DNA from: Butyrivibrio sp.
GTDB lineage: Bacteria; Bacillota; Clostridia; Lachnospirales; Lachnospiraceae
NCBI GenBank assembly: GCA_017470505.1
Contig: JAFUYO010000053.1
Location: 1 to 64,000 of the forward strand
Length of the DNA stretch: 64,000 nt
Reading direction: 5' to 3'
Made by a program: the position numbers and the translations under genes. Of the stretch, positions 23,703 to 33,286 are shown one piece after another. How positions within the stretch are numbered: position 1 is the stretch's first letter; the number at the start of each line of letters is the position of its first letter. Under the pieces are notes generated by a model, which worked only from the letters and a program-made list of their open reading frames with translations, did not search any database and was not told the DNA's origin.

Positions 23703-25460
23703 TTATCTTTGATGCAGTCCCACAGCGCAGCTTTTTTTGCAGAAGCACACCCCGTAGGATATCACCCCCGCATAACCGTCATCAAGTATACCTTCCTCAT
23801 ACTTCTTTTCCCTTATCTGTCCGAAAGCCTCCTGTATTCCGTCATCCATCTCATTGTATTTCCTGCGTGTCTTAATTTCGAATATGTAAGCCGGATCGCC
23901 GGGATTAAGCGGATAAAGAACTATATCAGGCCGTCCATCCCCTTCCTCACGGTTGGATTTTGCTTCATAATCCGGAATACCTATCAGCATTGACAGAAGA
24001 AACCCATGATAAAAACTCTCCGCATTATCAAAAGTACTTATAGATTTTCTCAGTGTCATGCTCAGAATACGTGCAATTTCTTCGATATCCTTTTTTACAA
24101 CTGACTTGTACAGGTCGCTGCGATCTGCCAATCTTACTACCCTATCAAACCATGCAGCTATCTGATTCTCATAGATATACCCAATCTCATAATTGGGAAT
24201 CCTCATTGTGAGGTATATATCCTTCCCTTCCTGCCTCTCGGATACTTTCTTCAGGTACCCTGTAAAAAACAGAAAGTTCCAAAGATTATCCTCACTGTCA
24301 TGGATATCTTCGTAGGTGATATCTTCATGTATCTTCTTTTCAATCGTCCCCCCGCTTATCAGATTTTCAAGCTCTGCTTTCATATGATCGCCGGCGCCTT
24401 CAATAAGCTCTTTTATTATTGAGTTCGATGACGTATTTGCCCAATATGGTTTGGCAAAACAATCAGGTGCACTTACATGGTCATAGACGTAGTAAGTTAC
24501 GCTCCATGGATTGTAAACCTCTGATCCTCCAAACAGGTATCCGTCATACCATTTCATTACTGTATCAACATCTTTATCCAGTCCGTATGCCCCAAGCATA
24601 TCCAGTGTTTCTTCCTGTGTGAATCCGAAGTATTCTCCGAAATTTATACTGTTTATGGAATTGATAACAAGATTATTAAGCCCCGTAAAGATGCTTTCTT
24701 TGCTTATCCTCAGACAGCCGGTCACTACAGCTATCTTAAGTGAATCATTCGTCTTAAGGGCAGACTCGAAGAGCGCTCTGATAAAATCGGCCATTGTCTC
24801 GTAGAATCCCCTTAGGTATGCGTTCTCAAGAGGCACGTCATATTCGTCGATGAGGATTATAACATCTCTATCATGATAGAGCTTCAGGCATTCCGATAAC
24901 GTCTTTATCGCTGAGGCGTATTTTGCACACTCCTGTTTAAAGCCCTTATTCCAATCATCCCTGTCTGCAAATTTTTTCTCTTTCTCGTTCCAGATGGACA
25001 GCCCATTGAGTAATTCCATGTACTTTTCTTTACTCTCATCCGGAAGCTTATCGGATTTAAGAACATAAGAATGGCGCGAAAATTCTCCTATTATCTCTTC
25101 TCTCAGTCTAATGAATGATCCGTAAAAATCCCCCTGTTTAGCTGACTTAAGGGACATATTTATAACGGGATACTGTCCCATCATTGACAATATCTCATCT
25201 CCCTCAGCCATTATCTTCATTCCGGCAAAATACCTGCTGTTGTCAACAACATTTCCATCACGATCATATTCAAGCTCGAAGAAGGTACGGAGCATAGACA
25301 GGGCAAGGGTCTTACCGAACCGCCTCGGGCGGGTAAACAAGGTGACCTTCCCTCCTTTATCTATAAGGTCCTTAATGAGCAGAGTTTTATCAACATAATA
25401 AAGGTTCTCGTTGGTAAAGTCCTTGAAAAACTCATAGCCTATTCCGATTTTCTTCATCAT
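23703..25460 (-). CDS. AAA-ATPase_like / PD-(D/E)XK nuclease-domain protein
   Basis: A protein of about 585 residues that combines an N-terminal AAA-ATPase_like domain with a C-terminal PDDEXK_9-type nuclease fold. The P-loop variant RPRRFGKT lies at about 44-51, and DVIILIDEYDVPLENAY is the Walker B region. The nuclease motif is GRPDIVLYP followed by YIFEIKTRR (Asp and Glu-x-Lys). Such proteins occur as multicopy families in Lachnospiraceae and Bacteroidetes; their function is not established. The start is set at the ATG after TTGGAG; an adjacent ATG one codon later is equally possible. It converges on tRNA-Arg(CCT), a common integration target, so the gene may be an acquired cargo (inference). 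Confidence 0.85.
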   Translation of the reverse strand: MMKKIGIGYEFFKDFTNENLYYVDKTLLIKDLIDKGGKVTLFTRPRRFGKTLALSMLRTFFELEYDRDGNVVDNSRYFAGMKIMAEGDEILSMMGQYPVINMSLKSAKQGDFYGSFIRLREEIIGEFSRHSYVLKSDKLPDESKEKYMELLNGLSIWNEKEKKFADRDDWNKGFKQECAKYASAIKTLSECLKLYHDRDVIILIDEYDVPLENAYLRGFYETMADFIRALFESALKTNDSLKIAVVTGCLRISKESIFTGLNNLVINSINSINFGEYFGFTQEETLDMLGAYGLDKDVDTVMKWYDGYLFGGSEVYNPWSVTYYVYDHVSAPDCFAKPYWANTSSNSIIKELIEGAGDHMKAELENLISGGTIEKKIHEDITYEDIHDSEDNLWNFLFFTGYLKKVSERQEGKDIYLTMRIPNYEIGYIYENQIAAWFDRVVRLADRSDLYKSVVKKDIEEIARILSMTLRKSISTFDNAESFYHGFLLSMLIGIPDYEAKSNREEGDGRPDIVLYPLNPGDPAYIFEIKTRRKYNEMDDGIQEAFGQIREKKYEEGILDDGYAGVISYGVCFCKKSCAVGLHQR

Positions 25461-25560
25461 ATTCTCCAATATTTGTTATGTCTATTGTTAGGAATAGCTT
25501 CAGTTTACAATTAATTGGTGGTCTTTACAATCAGGCCGCCCGGAACAGGCATAAAACAGA

Positions 25561-26400
25561 TTATCTGAGTATCTCTTCTATTGTGGACACTGTGCTGAAA
25601 CTGCCGGGGTGGGATGATATGATCTCTTTCATGACCGGGAGTTCGAAGTAACTGATATAGCAGATCAGAGTGTTGTTCTCGCCGGCGATGGCGCCCCTGC
25701 TGTTCATGATAGTGCAGGTCTTGTTGAGCCTTTCCTTCAAGTCGCTTATTATGCCGTCGGGATCCTGGGTTATTATCGTAACCTGCTTGATTGCCTCGAA
25801 ATGATCTGTAAAGTGGTCGATCACCATCGTTGCCACGAAGTATACCAGAAGGCTTAAGAGAGCCGCCGTAACGTCTATGACAAAAAACACCGTCAGATAG
25901 ACAAGCGCGTTGAACACCAGCAGGATCGGCGTCATGCTGTAGTTCCTGCCGGTTATGTCGGACAGTTTTTTTACAATGATGTTGGCCAGGATCTCCGAGC
26001 CGTCGATGCAGCCGCCGTTTCTGAGGATGAGGGAGAGCCCTGCGCCCAATAGCGCTCCGCCGAAAGCAACCGCCAGGAAGTGCTCTGTGTTTAACTCAAA
26101 CGGAATCTTCTCAAAGAAATCAAGTCCTGCGGTGTAGACGACTGAGCCGACTGCTGCCTTTAAGGTGAACTTCTTTCCCATGAATATGTAGCCTGCGATC
26201 AGGAACGGTATAAAGACTGCTATCACGCAGATTGACAGCTGGATCTTTGTCAGCTTGCTGATAATGATCGCGACACCCGCAGTTCCGTAATCGATCGCAT
26301 CATTGGGGAGAATAATGAGGGCAACTGCAAAGCTCGCCATCACTGCTCCTGTAATTATAAAAATAAATGATAACCACTCCTGATTTTTCCTTTTGTTCAT
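25561..26400 (-). CDS. YitT family membrane protein
   Basis: A 279-residue protein with five or six transmembrane segments in residues 10-205 and a C-terminal DUF2179 domain (about 212-278, starting QVTIITQDPDGIISDLKERL). The Gly-rich AFGGALLGAGLSLILRNGGC in the membrane part is typical of YitT proteins. Their transport or regulatory role is not settled. The start overlaps the stop of the upstream lipoprotein gene by 4 bp (ATGA), so the two are translationally coupled. A short GC-rich stretch past the stop is too weak to call a terminator. Confidence 0.92.
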   Translation of the reverse strand: MNKRKNQEWLSFIFIITGAVMASFAVALIILPNDAIDYGTAGVAIIISKLTKIQLSICVIAVFIPFLIAGYIFMGKKFTLKAAVGSVVYTAGLDFFEKIPFELNTEHFLAVAFGGALLGAGLSLILRNGGCIDGSEILANIIVKKLSDITGRNYSMTPILLVFNALVYLTVFFVIDVTAALLSLLVYFVATMVIDHFTDHFEAIKQVTIITQDPDGIISDLKERLNKTCTIMNSRGAIAGENNTLICYISYFELPVMKEIISSHPGSFSTVSTIEEILR

Positions 26401-27518
26401 TTCCCGGCCTTTCCGTCTGTCACCGTCAGGTTTTTTTCTTCAGAGATTCCTCCGTCCTTTCCGCTTACGCCCGTTGTGATGATCCAGAAGGTGTCCCCAT
26501 CCGTTCCATAATTGTAGCTGCCCGGATAGTCGAAATTCTGTAAAAAGACGCCTTCGTTTAATGAAATCCATTCATCACTCCCCTCTAGGCAGATGCGGGC
26601 ATTTCTCATTTCCATCGTCCTGATTTCGCCTGCGGTTTCCGGGTTGAAGTTTTCCAAAAACAAAGCTATATCTCCTGTAAATGCGATATCCTTAAATCCA
26701 AGATCGTACTTACTTAGGCATATGTTTTCCCCGGTTTCCAGATCCTCCACCCACTGTTCCACTGTTGTGTTTCCGGTAGTTTCAGAAGTATCGCATTTGA
26801 TCAGTATCCTGTACCATTTTCCGGCCTTCCAGTCATAGTCGACAAGTGTATGGGCGCCTTCTCCTTCTCCTCCGAATTGAGTGTCCTCATCAGAAACGGG
26901 ATAAACCCTCTCAGGTGTGAACTTTGTGACGTTGCCGTCCTTATCTTCACAATAAATATCCCAAAATGCCATTATTCCAACCTTGGTCTCATCATCTTCC
27001 CTCCGCTGAAGACCGGCATACATACCGATACCGTCCTCGTTCCAGACATTGACGTACCTGTCTTTCAAAGAGGAATAATCCATGGTGAGATTTGCGGGGC
27101 TTAAGTAAGTGGCAGTAGGAAGGTAATCAGCTTTAATATCCGCGGTATACTGTGTAAACCGCACAGCTTCATCGTTTTTTAACCAGCCGGCGATATAGGG
27201 GGACCGCTCAGTACTTGTGCTGTTGCAGGCTTCTATCTCCTCGGCCGTGGGAAGATCAAGCCTCTCCGCCCAGACTAAAGGCGCCTCAAATAGCTCTTCA
27301 GTCTCTGAAACTTCCATTGGCTCCTCTTCCTCCTTCTCAGCATCAGGAGCCTCTTCCGTAGTTTCAGGCACAGCAGTAACCTGTTCCTGTTCTTTCTGAT
27401 CTGCGGCATCTGACACATCCGTAGTGTTCACTGTATTCGCTGTGTTCGAGGTACTCTGACATGCAGTCAGTAGTAAAGACGCCGTCAGACAAATTAGTAT
27501 AGAACTTTTCTTTTTCAT
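26397..27518 (-). CDS. DUF3472-like lipoprotein
   Basis: A 373-residue lipoprotein with signal peptide MKKKSSILICLTASLLLTAC and lipidated Cys20, then an acidic Glu/Thr-rich linker (about 25-85), then a globular domain. The segment FGGEGEGAHTLVDYDWKAG with nearby KWYRILIK matches the DUF3472 core as I remember it, a beta-sandwich family of unknown or carbohydrate-related role. It is anchored on the outer membrane face. AAAGGAG precedes the ATG. It lies 33 bp downstream of the GH25 gene and overlaps yitT, so all three probably form one operon. The ligand cannot be inferred. Confidence 0.8.
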   Translation of the reverse strand: MKKKSSILICLTASLLLTACQSTSNTANTVNTTDVSDAADQKEQEQVTAVPETTEEAPDAEKEEEEPMEVSETEELFEAPLVWAERLDLPTAEEIEACNSTSTERSPYIAGWLKNDEAVRFTQYTADIKADYLPTATYLSPANLTMDYSSLKDRYVNVWNEDGIGMYAGLQRREDDETKVGIMAFWDIYCEDKDGNVTKFTPERVYPVSDEDTQFGGEGEGAHTLVDYDWKAGKWYRILIKCDTSETTGNTTVEQWVEDLETGENICLSKYDLGFKDIAFTGDIALFLENFNPETAGEIRTMEMRNARICLEGSDEWISLNEGVFLQNFDYPGSYNYGTDGDTFWIITTGVSGKDGGISEEKNLTVTDGKAGK

Positions 27519-27551
27519 AGTCTTATTCTCTCCTTTATCTATTGAATTGAT

Positions 27552-30470
27552 TTATTTTTGTATAGAGTTTTTTACTATCTTAAAGGATACGACCTTTGTT
27601 CCGCCGTAATCTCCAAGTCCCCTTATGGTCACTTTTGCTGTTCCCGCCTTTGTGTTATTTACATAGGTCCCCGGCAGTATCTCATAGTCGTCATCTGACA
27701 GGTAAATTCCTGCGACGCGGACATAGGTAAAATCATCCTGTGTCAGGGTAACTTCATCTCCTTCGAAAGTCTTATTTGCAACCTTCACGGATGCTGTCGA
27801 GATGCTCCTTGAAACAAATCTGAAGGTAGCAACAGCTGTCCCCTCATAATTGCCCTTCCCTCTGATCGTGGCAGTAACTGTTGCTCCGAGAGGAACGACT
27901 GTAGTGCGGTCTACGGGAACAGTCTCACCATTTTCTACGTAGCTGTACTCGATATTTTTGTCGTACTCCGTCCCCGCCGAGAGGTTTTTGCCGTTTACAT
28001 CTGTAATCGTGATCCTGGGCTTACAGATATTTGCCTTGTTTTTGAAGACAATGTCTTCGGCAAACGCAGTGGCACTGCCGATGTCCGCCGGGGCAATATC
28101 AAAGTTTTCAGTAAGCTTTCCCTTAAAATTGCCCTTTCCTGTTATGGTCACAGACGGCTTCTTTAAAGGGTTTGTGTTAACTTTCGTGTTGTTTGAGAAC
28201 TTAAGTGTGTAGTCAACTCCCTCTGAAAGAGTCAGGGGCCCATCATCTGTTTCGTACTCTATTGTAACCTTGGGCTTTGCGCCTCCTTTGGTGTAAGAAA
28301 CCAGGTCGCTTACGGTGACATTAATGTTATCATTCTGAACGGTCCCAACAGTAAAAGGCACCTGAGTTATGGCAAAGGTCTTTTTAAGCGTGCCTGTATA
28401 AATTCCGCTTCCGGTAAAGATAATGGTAGCCTTTTTCCCGGCATTTACATTATTTGTGTAGGAAATGACGTAGTCTCTTCCCTCTTTCAGGGTCTCTGTC
28501 TCCGTCTCACCGGTTACTGCATTTTTCTGCGAGATTGTCAGAGAAGCGTTGAGCTCCTCTGATAAGTCAGAGCTGCTATCCCTCTTAGAAAGTGGCTCAA
28601 TCTCATTTCCCGTGTAGATAAAAGAAAGATCCGTTCTGCTAAAGCTTACTTTTGCCTTGGAGAGCGGCGAAGCGCTGATCTTGAAGTCGACCTTCCTGCT
28701 TCCGCTAAAGCGGCCCTTTCCTGTTATGATAACTGAGCCGGTACCGGGCGCGGTGTTGTTTACGTACTCAACATCGTACTCTCCATCATCGCCGTCTTCA
28801 AGGCGCTCGTTGTCATAAAATACTGATATTTCGGGTCTGGCGAGAGGATTTCCATCCTCATCGTAATACAGCTGCTGGGTCTTTATCGCTCCTACTTTCA
28901 GTTTGCTGACTGGTATCTTCGACGGTTCGTTCCAGAGCGCATAGAGCGTTAACGCCCATGATACAGTATCCTTCCTGAAATCCCACTTTTGAGTAAACTC
29001 TTCATCCCGATACCAGCCGCCAAAAACATATTCTTCTCTCGTCGGTGTATCCGGCTCTGCAAGCTTTGTGCCTGCTTTTACTAAAACAGCTTCGCTGTTG
29101 CCATCCATATAATCAAATGTAACCTCTACCTCCTCTCCCGGAAAATATCCGTACCAGAAGTCCAGGTCGAGGACATCGTTTCCCATGTAGTTTTTGCCCT
29201 TTGTCCCAAAGCCGGTAAAAGCGTCCGTGAACTGCCATGCCTCGAGCCTCGATGAGTAGGAGGTCTTGCATACTCCGTCACTTGGTTTTACAAAGTTCGC
29301 CATCCAGATATAATTTGCCGCCGGGATTGATGTTACCTTCATGTCGCTCTCAAGCATGCTCTTGTTGGCGTAAACGCCGGGCATGTAGCCGTATGAGCTT
29401 ATTTTTTCACAGAAAGCATTGACAATCCCGGTCTGCGCAGACGCCGACAAATCTGCAGCCTTCATCCTCCCGGCAGTTCCGTCTGAATTCCAGGCGTACT
29501 CGAAGTCTATTACCACCGGCAGGTTTATGTAATCCCTGTATCCCGAGATGAGGCTGTTACAGTACTCAGCTTCTTCCGCGCCCTCATCCTCGCTGATCGC
29601 CTGGGAAAAGAAGTACACTCCTGTGTAGAGTCCTGCATTTGAGGCATTTTTGATGTTGCTCCCAAAATAGTCGTCCTTGTTGAGAGACCCGGAAGTACCA
29701 TAGCCTCTGAAACCCGCTCTCACAAAGACAAACTCAATTCCGTACTGCTCCTTCATCTCCCTGAAGCTTGCGACAGATATGCTCTTCTGATACTTCGAGA
29801 TATCCATGCCGTACCTGACAGGCGGAAGTGTATCTGAGTTATTCTTGATATAGGACGGGTATTTGTACTGATATCCTGTGAGCGTACAGGTATAAGGATC
29901 AGAAGTCTCTCCATATACCGACATCAGGTCAACCCCTTCTTCCCCCGCTATTTCAGACAGACCTATCTCTTCTTCCGTGCGCTCTTTAAAATACTTCCAG
30001 AATTCGGGATCCTCCGGGTCATAGATGTACACTTCTCCATCCGCGCCCACTTCTTCATACATGCCATCTTCGTTTATGGTCATGTTGTGATCTATAAGCC
30101 ACTCATCATCAGCTAAGTTTACTCCGCTCTCAGGCCCTGCTTCTGTTAATGTTTCTGATTCTGCTTCTGTTGCTGTTTCTGCTACAGCTTCTGCGGCATT
30201 TGTTACTGAATCACTTGTTTCTGGTCCCTGTTCTGTTGCTGTTTCTGATTCTGCGGCAGTTTTTTCTAAATCACCTGTTTCAGATCCCTGTTCTGTTGCA
30301 GCTTCAGTCCCCTCCGCAACCTCGCTCTCAGCTCCGGTTGTATCCTGTTCAGATCCTGCTCCTTCGGATTCGGTCTCGCCTGCACTCTTTTCTATTCCTT
30401 CAGCACCGGCCACCGGTCCCGACAATATCATCACCAGACTCATCACTGATGCCAGCAATCTTTTTTTCAT
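27552..30470 (-). CDS. Secreted GH25 lysozyme with InlB-type and Ig-like repeats
   Basis: A 972-residue exported protein. A signal peptide (1-23) is followed by a Glu/Thr/Ser-rich low-complexity region (24-118). The glycoside hydrolase 25 domain (about 218-440) has RYGMDISKYQ with Asp223 and VVIDFEYAW with Asp322 and Glu324 as catalytic acids; it should cleave peptidoglycan muramic-acid linkages. A Listeria-Bacteroides (Flg_new) repeat follows (about 449-516). The rest is about five beta-rich repeats of some 80-90 residues marked by YxNNxxAG and GxGxYxG patterns. No LPXTG or SLH anchor is seen. It may remodel the producer's own wall or act on competitors; the repeats probably bind the surface. 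Confidence 0.9.
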   Translation of the reverse strand: MKKRLLASVMSLVMILSGPVAGAEGIEKSAGETESEGAGSEQDTTGAESEVAEGTEAATEQGSETGDLEKTAAESETATEQGPETSDSVTNAAEAVAETATEAESETLTEAGPESGVNLADDEWLIDHNMTINEDGMYEEVGADGEVYIYDPEDPEFWKYFKERTEEEIGLSEIAGEEGVDLMSVYGETSDPYTCTLTGYQYKYPSYIKNNSDTLPPVRYGMDISKYQKSISVASFREMKEQYGIEFVFVRAGFRGYGTSGSLNKDDYFGSNIKNASNAGLYTGVYFFSQAISEDEGAEEAEYCNSLISGYRDYINLPVVIDFEYAWNSDGTAGRMKAADLSASAQTGIVNAFCEKISSYGYMPGVYANKSMLESDMKVTSIPAANYIWMANFVKPSDGVCKTSYSSRLEAWQFTDAFTGFGTKGKNYMGNDVLDLDFWYGYFPGEEVEVTFDYMDGNSEAVLVKAGTKLAEPDTPTREEYVFGGWYRDEEFTQKWDFRKDTVSWALTLYALWNEPSKIPVSKLKVGAIKTQQLYYDEDGNPLARPEISVFYDNERLEDGDDGEYDVEYVNNTAPGTGSVIITGKGRFSGSRKVDFKISASPLSKAKVSFSRTDLSFIYTGNEIEPLSKRDSSSDLSEELNASLTISQKNAVTGETETETLKEGRDYVISYTNNVNAGKKATIIFTGSGIYTGTLKKTFAITQVPFTVGTVQNDNINVTVSDLVSYTKGGAKPKVTIEYETDDGPLTLSEGVDYTLKFSNNTKVNTNPLKKPSVTITGKGNFKGKLTENFDIAPADIGSATAFAEDIVFKNKANICKPRITITDVNGKNLSAGTEYDKNIEYSYVENGETVPVDRTTVVPLGATVTATIRGKGNYEGTAVATFRFVSRSISTASVKVANKTFEGDEVTLTQDDFTYVRVAGIYLSDDDYEILPGTYVNNTKAGTAKVTIRGLGDYGGTKVVSFKIVKNSIQK

Positions 30471-30510
30471 ACTCTCTTCCCCACTTTTCTATTTCACTGC
30501 ACTCTATTAT

Positions 30511-30581
30511 GTAAGGCACTGTAAATAATGAACTTCCAAGCCTGTTAATCTCTGCGAAGTTACTTCTTTACAGTGCCTTAC
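30511..30581. repeat. Palindrome built from the TAAGG-M-ACTGTA repeat family
   Basis: GTAAGGCACTGTAAA (30511-30525) and its exact complement (30567-30581) form a 15-bp stem, extended loosely by TGAACTT and AAGTTAC toward the loop. Both arms match the ends of the repeats at 111-139, 44446-44468 and 54225-54253. It lies upstream of the GH25 gene and downstream of the TSCPD gene. It has no U-run, so it is better described as a mobile-type palindrome than a terminator. Confidence 0.7.
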
Positions 30582-30613
30582 TTTACGGACACACCAGTCT
30601 TATAAACATCATA

Positions 30614-30856
30614 TTATCCGTTCATCGCTGCCTCAATCGCATAGGAGAGCTGGTCAGGGCAGGACGTTGGCCGCATTCCGCAGCGTATTCCTCGGAGCTT
30701 TTTAATCGCATCCTCTGCCTTCATCCCCTCGACGAGTCTCGCAACTCCCTGCGTGTTTCCGTTGCAGCCCTTTGTGAACTGAACCGACTTAACTATACCA
30801 TCATCAACCTCGACATCTATCTGTGTCGAGCATGTTCCATGTGTCTTATAAACCAT
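30614..30856 (-). CDS. TSCPD domain protein (TIGR03905-like)
   Basis: An 80-residue protein made of a single TSCPD domain, named for the motif seen here as TSCPDQLSYAI near the C-terminus. Other conserved Cys residues lie in HGTCSTQI, FTKGCNGNT and GIRCGMRP, suggesting metal binding. The domain also occurs at the C-terminus of some vitamin B12-dependent ribonucleotide reductases, but the role of the stand-alone form is unknown. The start is at ATG 30856, 4 bp after AGGAGG; an in-frame ATG 45 bp upstream has no such site. It lies 58 bp downstream of murG on the same strand. Confidence 0.88.
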   Translation of the reverse strand: MVYKTHGTCSTQIDVEVDDGIVKSVQFTKGCNGNTQGVARLVEGMKAEDAIKKLRGIRCGMRPTSCPDQLSYAIEAAMNG

Positions 30857-30914
30857 ACTGCCTCCTCTTTGTCCGAAATTAAACCCGGACTGCCCTGTCA
30901 AAAAACAACGGACA

Positions 30915-31994
30915 TCACTTTATCTCATCCAGAATGATCTGAACTATCGTGTTGGTCGCTGAGTGGAGATTGCTCTTACTCATGGCCTCCGCGTATTTCT
31001 CTCTGTTGCTGTAAAGATCGGCGATTGTCTCCACAAGGATATCCTCGTCAAGCTCGTCGTTGTCAATAACCATGGAAAAGCCCTGCTGCTCGAAACTCCT
31101 GGCGTTAAGCATCTGGTCCCCGCGGCTTGACTTGGTCGAGAGCGGTATCAGGATATTGGGCTTTTTTAGCGCAAGTAGCTCGCAGATTGAGTTTGCTCCT
31201 GCCCTTGAGACCACGATATCAGCCATGGCAAAAATGTCCTTGAGCTCGTTCTTTACATACTCGAACTGCTTGTAGCCGGGAACAGTGAGCTTTAAGTTGT
31301 CCATCTTCTCTTTTCCGCAGATATGCACGATGTTGAAGTGCGGAAGAAGCCTTGGAAGCGCATAGCGCACGGTCTCGTTGACAGATTGGGCGCCAAGAGA
31401 GCCTCCTATTATCATGAGCACAGGTTTGTCGTCCTCAAAACCACAGAGTGCTTTACCTGCCTCCCTTGAGCCCATTCCGAGCTCCTCCCTGATTGGGGTT
31501 CCCGTGAGGACCGCCTTGTCAGCAGGGAGTGACCTCAAGGTCTCCGGGAAATTGCAGCATATTTTCCTCGCTCCTGCCATGCTCAGCTTGTTCGCAAGCC
31601 CCGGCGTCATGTCGGACTCGTGGACGATATACGGGATCTTCAAGAGCCCTGCTGCTCTCACAACAGGGACGCTCACATAGCCGCCCTTTGAAAAAACTAT
31701 GTCCGGCTGTATCCTTCTGAGGAGCTTGGACGCCTCAGAAAATCCCTTTAAAACCCTGAACGGGTCCGTGAAATTCTTTGGATCGAAGTATCTTCTGAGT
31801 TTTCCCGTGGCAATCCCAAAATAGGGGATGTTGTAATCCTCGATGAGCTTTTTCTCGATCCCGTTGTAGGAACCGATGTAATATATCTCAAAGCCCGCAT
31901 TTTTGAGAGCCGGTATAAGTGCAATATTCGGTGTCACATGGCCGGCACTTCCGCCGCCGGTCAGAACTATTTTTTTATCTGGTTTCTCGCTCAA
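30915..31994 (-). CDS. murG: UDP-GlcNAc:undecaprenyl-PP-MurNAc-pentapeptide GlcNAc transferase
   Basis: A 359-residue GT28 glycosyltransferase that makes lipid II from lipid I on the inner membrane face. The N-terminal acceptor domain has GGGSAGHVTPN (13-23) and VFSKGGYVSVPVV; the C-terminal UDP-GlcNAc domain has IGGSLGAQSVN and the loop VVSRAGANSICELLALKKP. It is not in a division and cell-wall cluster and resembles the clostridial stand-alone type, so a second murG may exist elsewhere or this may be the only one. It begins 144 bp after the acyltransferase partner gene and is followed by the TSCPD gene. Confidence 0.93.
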   Translation of the reverse strand: MSEKPDKKIVLTGGGSAGHVTPNIALIPALKNAGFEIYYIGSYNGIEKKLIEDYNIPYFGIATGKLRRYFDPKNFTDPFRVLKGFSEASKLLRRIQPDIVFSKGGYVSVPVVRAAGLLKIPYIVHESDMTPGLANKLSMAGARKICCNFPETLRSLPADKAVLTGTPIREELGMGSREAGKALCGFEDDKPVLMIIGGSLGAQSVNETVRYALPRLLPHFNIVHICGKEKMDNLKLTVPGYKQFEYVKNELKDIFAMADIVVSRAGANSICELLALKKPNILIPLSTKSSRGDQMLNARSFEQQGFSMVIDNDELDEDILVETIADLYSNREKYAEAMSKSNLHSATNTIVQIILDEIK

Positions 31995-32138
31995 GATTTT
32001 TTCCTTCTTCTTATATTCTGAATGTTACGGAACAATCCGTGACATCACTTTTCGTTCACATCATAGCATGAAAATATCTCTATCCATCATAACATAAATC
32101 ATTCCATTATTTAACGACAGGGAACAATTACAATTCGG

Positions 32139-33236
32139 TTAATCGTCCTCATAAGCGTAATTGAGCAGCTCGTTCTCTTCGTAGTACGGCATGTGATCGC
32201 GCTGCACCTCGTCCGAAAACGCCCTGACATCCGCTATCACTCCTTCCACGCCATCCATCGTCACCTCGTACTCGCCCGAAATCATGTGCTCGAGCATCAG
32301 GTGGTTTATCTCTGGCGAGAAGTGGATCGTGTCCATGTAGTTGTCAAGATTCGTCACGACATCCCTCTCCGACTGGAAACAGAAGAGCTTCACATTATCA
32401 TATTTCAAAAGAGTCTTCGACATCTCCTCCTCGCAGTGAAGGATTGCCTCCGTCTCGCCCTCCCTGAAGGTCATGTCCCACCAGAGCATCGAGTAGGGCG
32501 GATAAAAAAATATGAACTGCGTATCAGGGTGAGCCTCGATTTCACTTGTCAAAAGATCAATATTTCCCTCAAGCGCATCGTCAAAGGAGTCTGATGGCAG
32601 CATATCTTTTATCTCAGGTGATCTGAAGTAGAGCCCTAGCGCGTCGGATGCGCCAAAGCTCTTCCACTTTGCCCAGTTGTAGGACAGATTCTCATCATAG
32701 TCCCCTACAAAAGAATTTGCAACCTCGTAGGGAATTTTTTCAAGGAGAACATCCTTGTTAAACAGATACGGCGTGTCGTTAAAAGGGTTGTCATCGTAGA
32801 GATACATCGGGCACCCCGTCGACTCAAAGGTCGTCTTAGTTTCTCCGTAGAGAGACGACGGGTCGATATTGTAAAAGACATACCTGATGTCGTGACCTTT
32901 AAACGCGACGTCCATAAGATAGCACAAATCCGCAGTTGCACCGTAGCTCCTGATGGCCTTTATGCTCTTTACTCCGTAGGCACTGTCGTACCATGAATTG
33001 TCGTTGTTCTCCATGACCGACGACCCCACAAGAAGCGTGTCGTAGTCGAAGTTCTTAAGGCTCCCGACGCACTGGTACTCCTTGTCCGAGAGCACGGCCT
33101 TTAAGCCAAACCACGGCTTGTGGTAGTGGTAAAAGGGGTCAAACAAGAAAACGACAAATGCTATAAGCAAAAGACATATGAGCGTCGCAGCCAGGAGCTT
33201 TATTATGAACTTTTTAGAATTGTTTTGTGACCGCAT
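32139..33236 (-). CDS. SGNH-like protein paired with an MBOAT acyltransferase
   Basis: A 365-residue single-pass membrane protein. One N-terminal helix (about 10-33) anchors an extracellular domain with SGNH-type marks: TLLVGSSVMENND (GSS at 71-73, candidate nucleophile Ser) and a late DTIHFSPEINHLML supplying Asp and His. This matches the DltD/AlgJ-like partners that work with MBOAT proteins to O-acylate surface polymers. The MBOAT gene overlaps its upstream in-frame start (33287) by one base. The ATG at 33236 is preferred because GGAG lies 6 bp before it. The acylated polymer is unknown. Confidence 0.8.
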   Translation of the reverse strand: MRSQNNSKKFIIKLLAATLICLLLIAFVVFLFDPFYHYHKPWFGLKAVLSDKEYQCVGSLKNFDYDTLLVGSSVMENNDNSWYDSAYGVKSIKAIRSYGATADLCYLMDVAFKGHDIRYVFYNIDPSSLYGETKTTFESTGCPMYLYDDNPFNDTPYLFNKDVLLEKIPYEVANSFVGDYDENLSYNWAKWKSFGASDALGLYFRSPEIKDMLPSDSFDDALEGNIDLLTSEIEAHPDTQFIFFYPPYSMLWWDMTFREGETEAILHCEEEMSKTLLKYDNVKLFCFQSERDVVTNLDNYMDTIHFSPEINHLMLEHMISGEYEVTMDGVEGVIADVRAFSDEVQRDHMPYYEENELLNYAYEDD

Positions 33237-33286
33237 CCCAAACTCCATGAAATTAGTGTTATCATAAACCCTTAACAATGCCCGCA

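Noticed and set aside
30149-30514. Leucine-rich plus-strand open frame opposite the GH25 gene
   Set aside because: It is the antisense image of the Glu/Thr/Ser-rich low-complexity region, without a ribosome site or homology.
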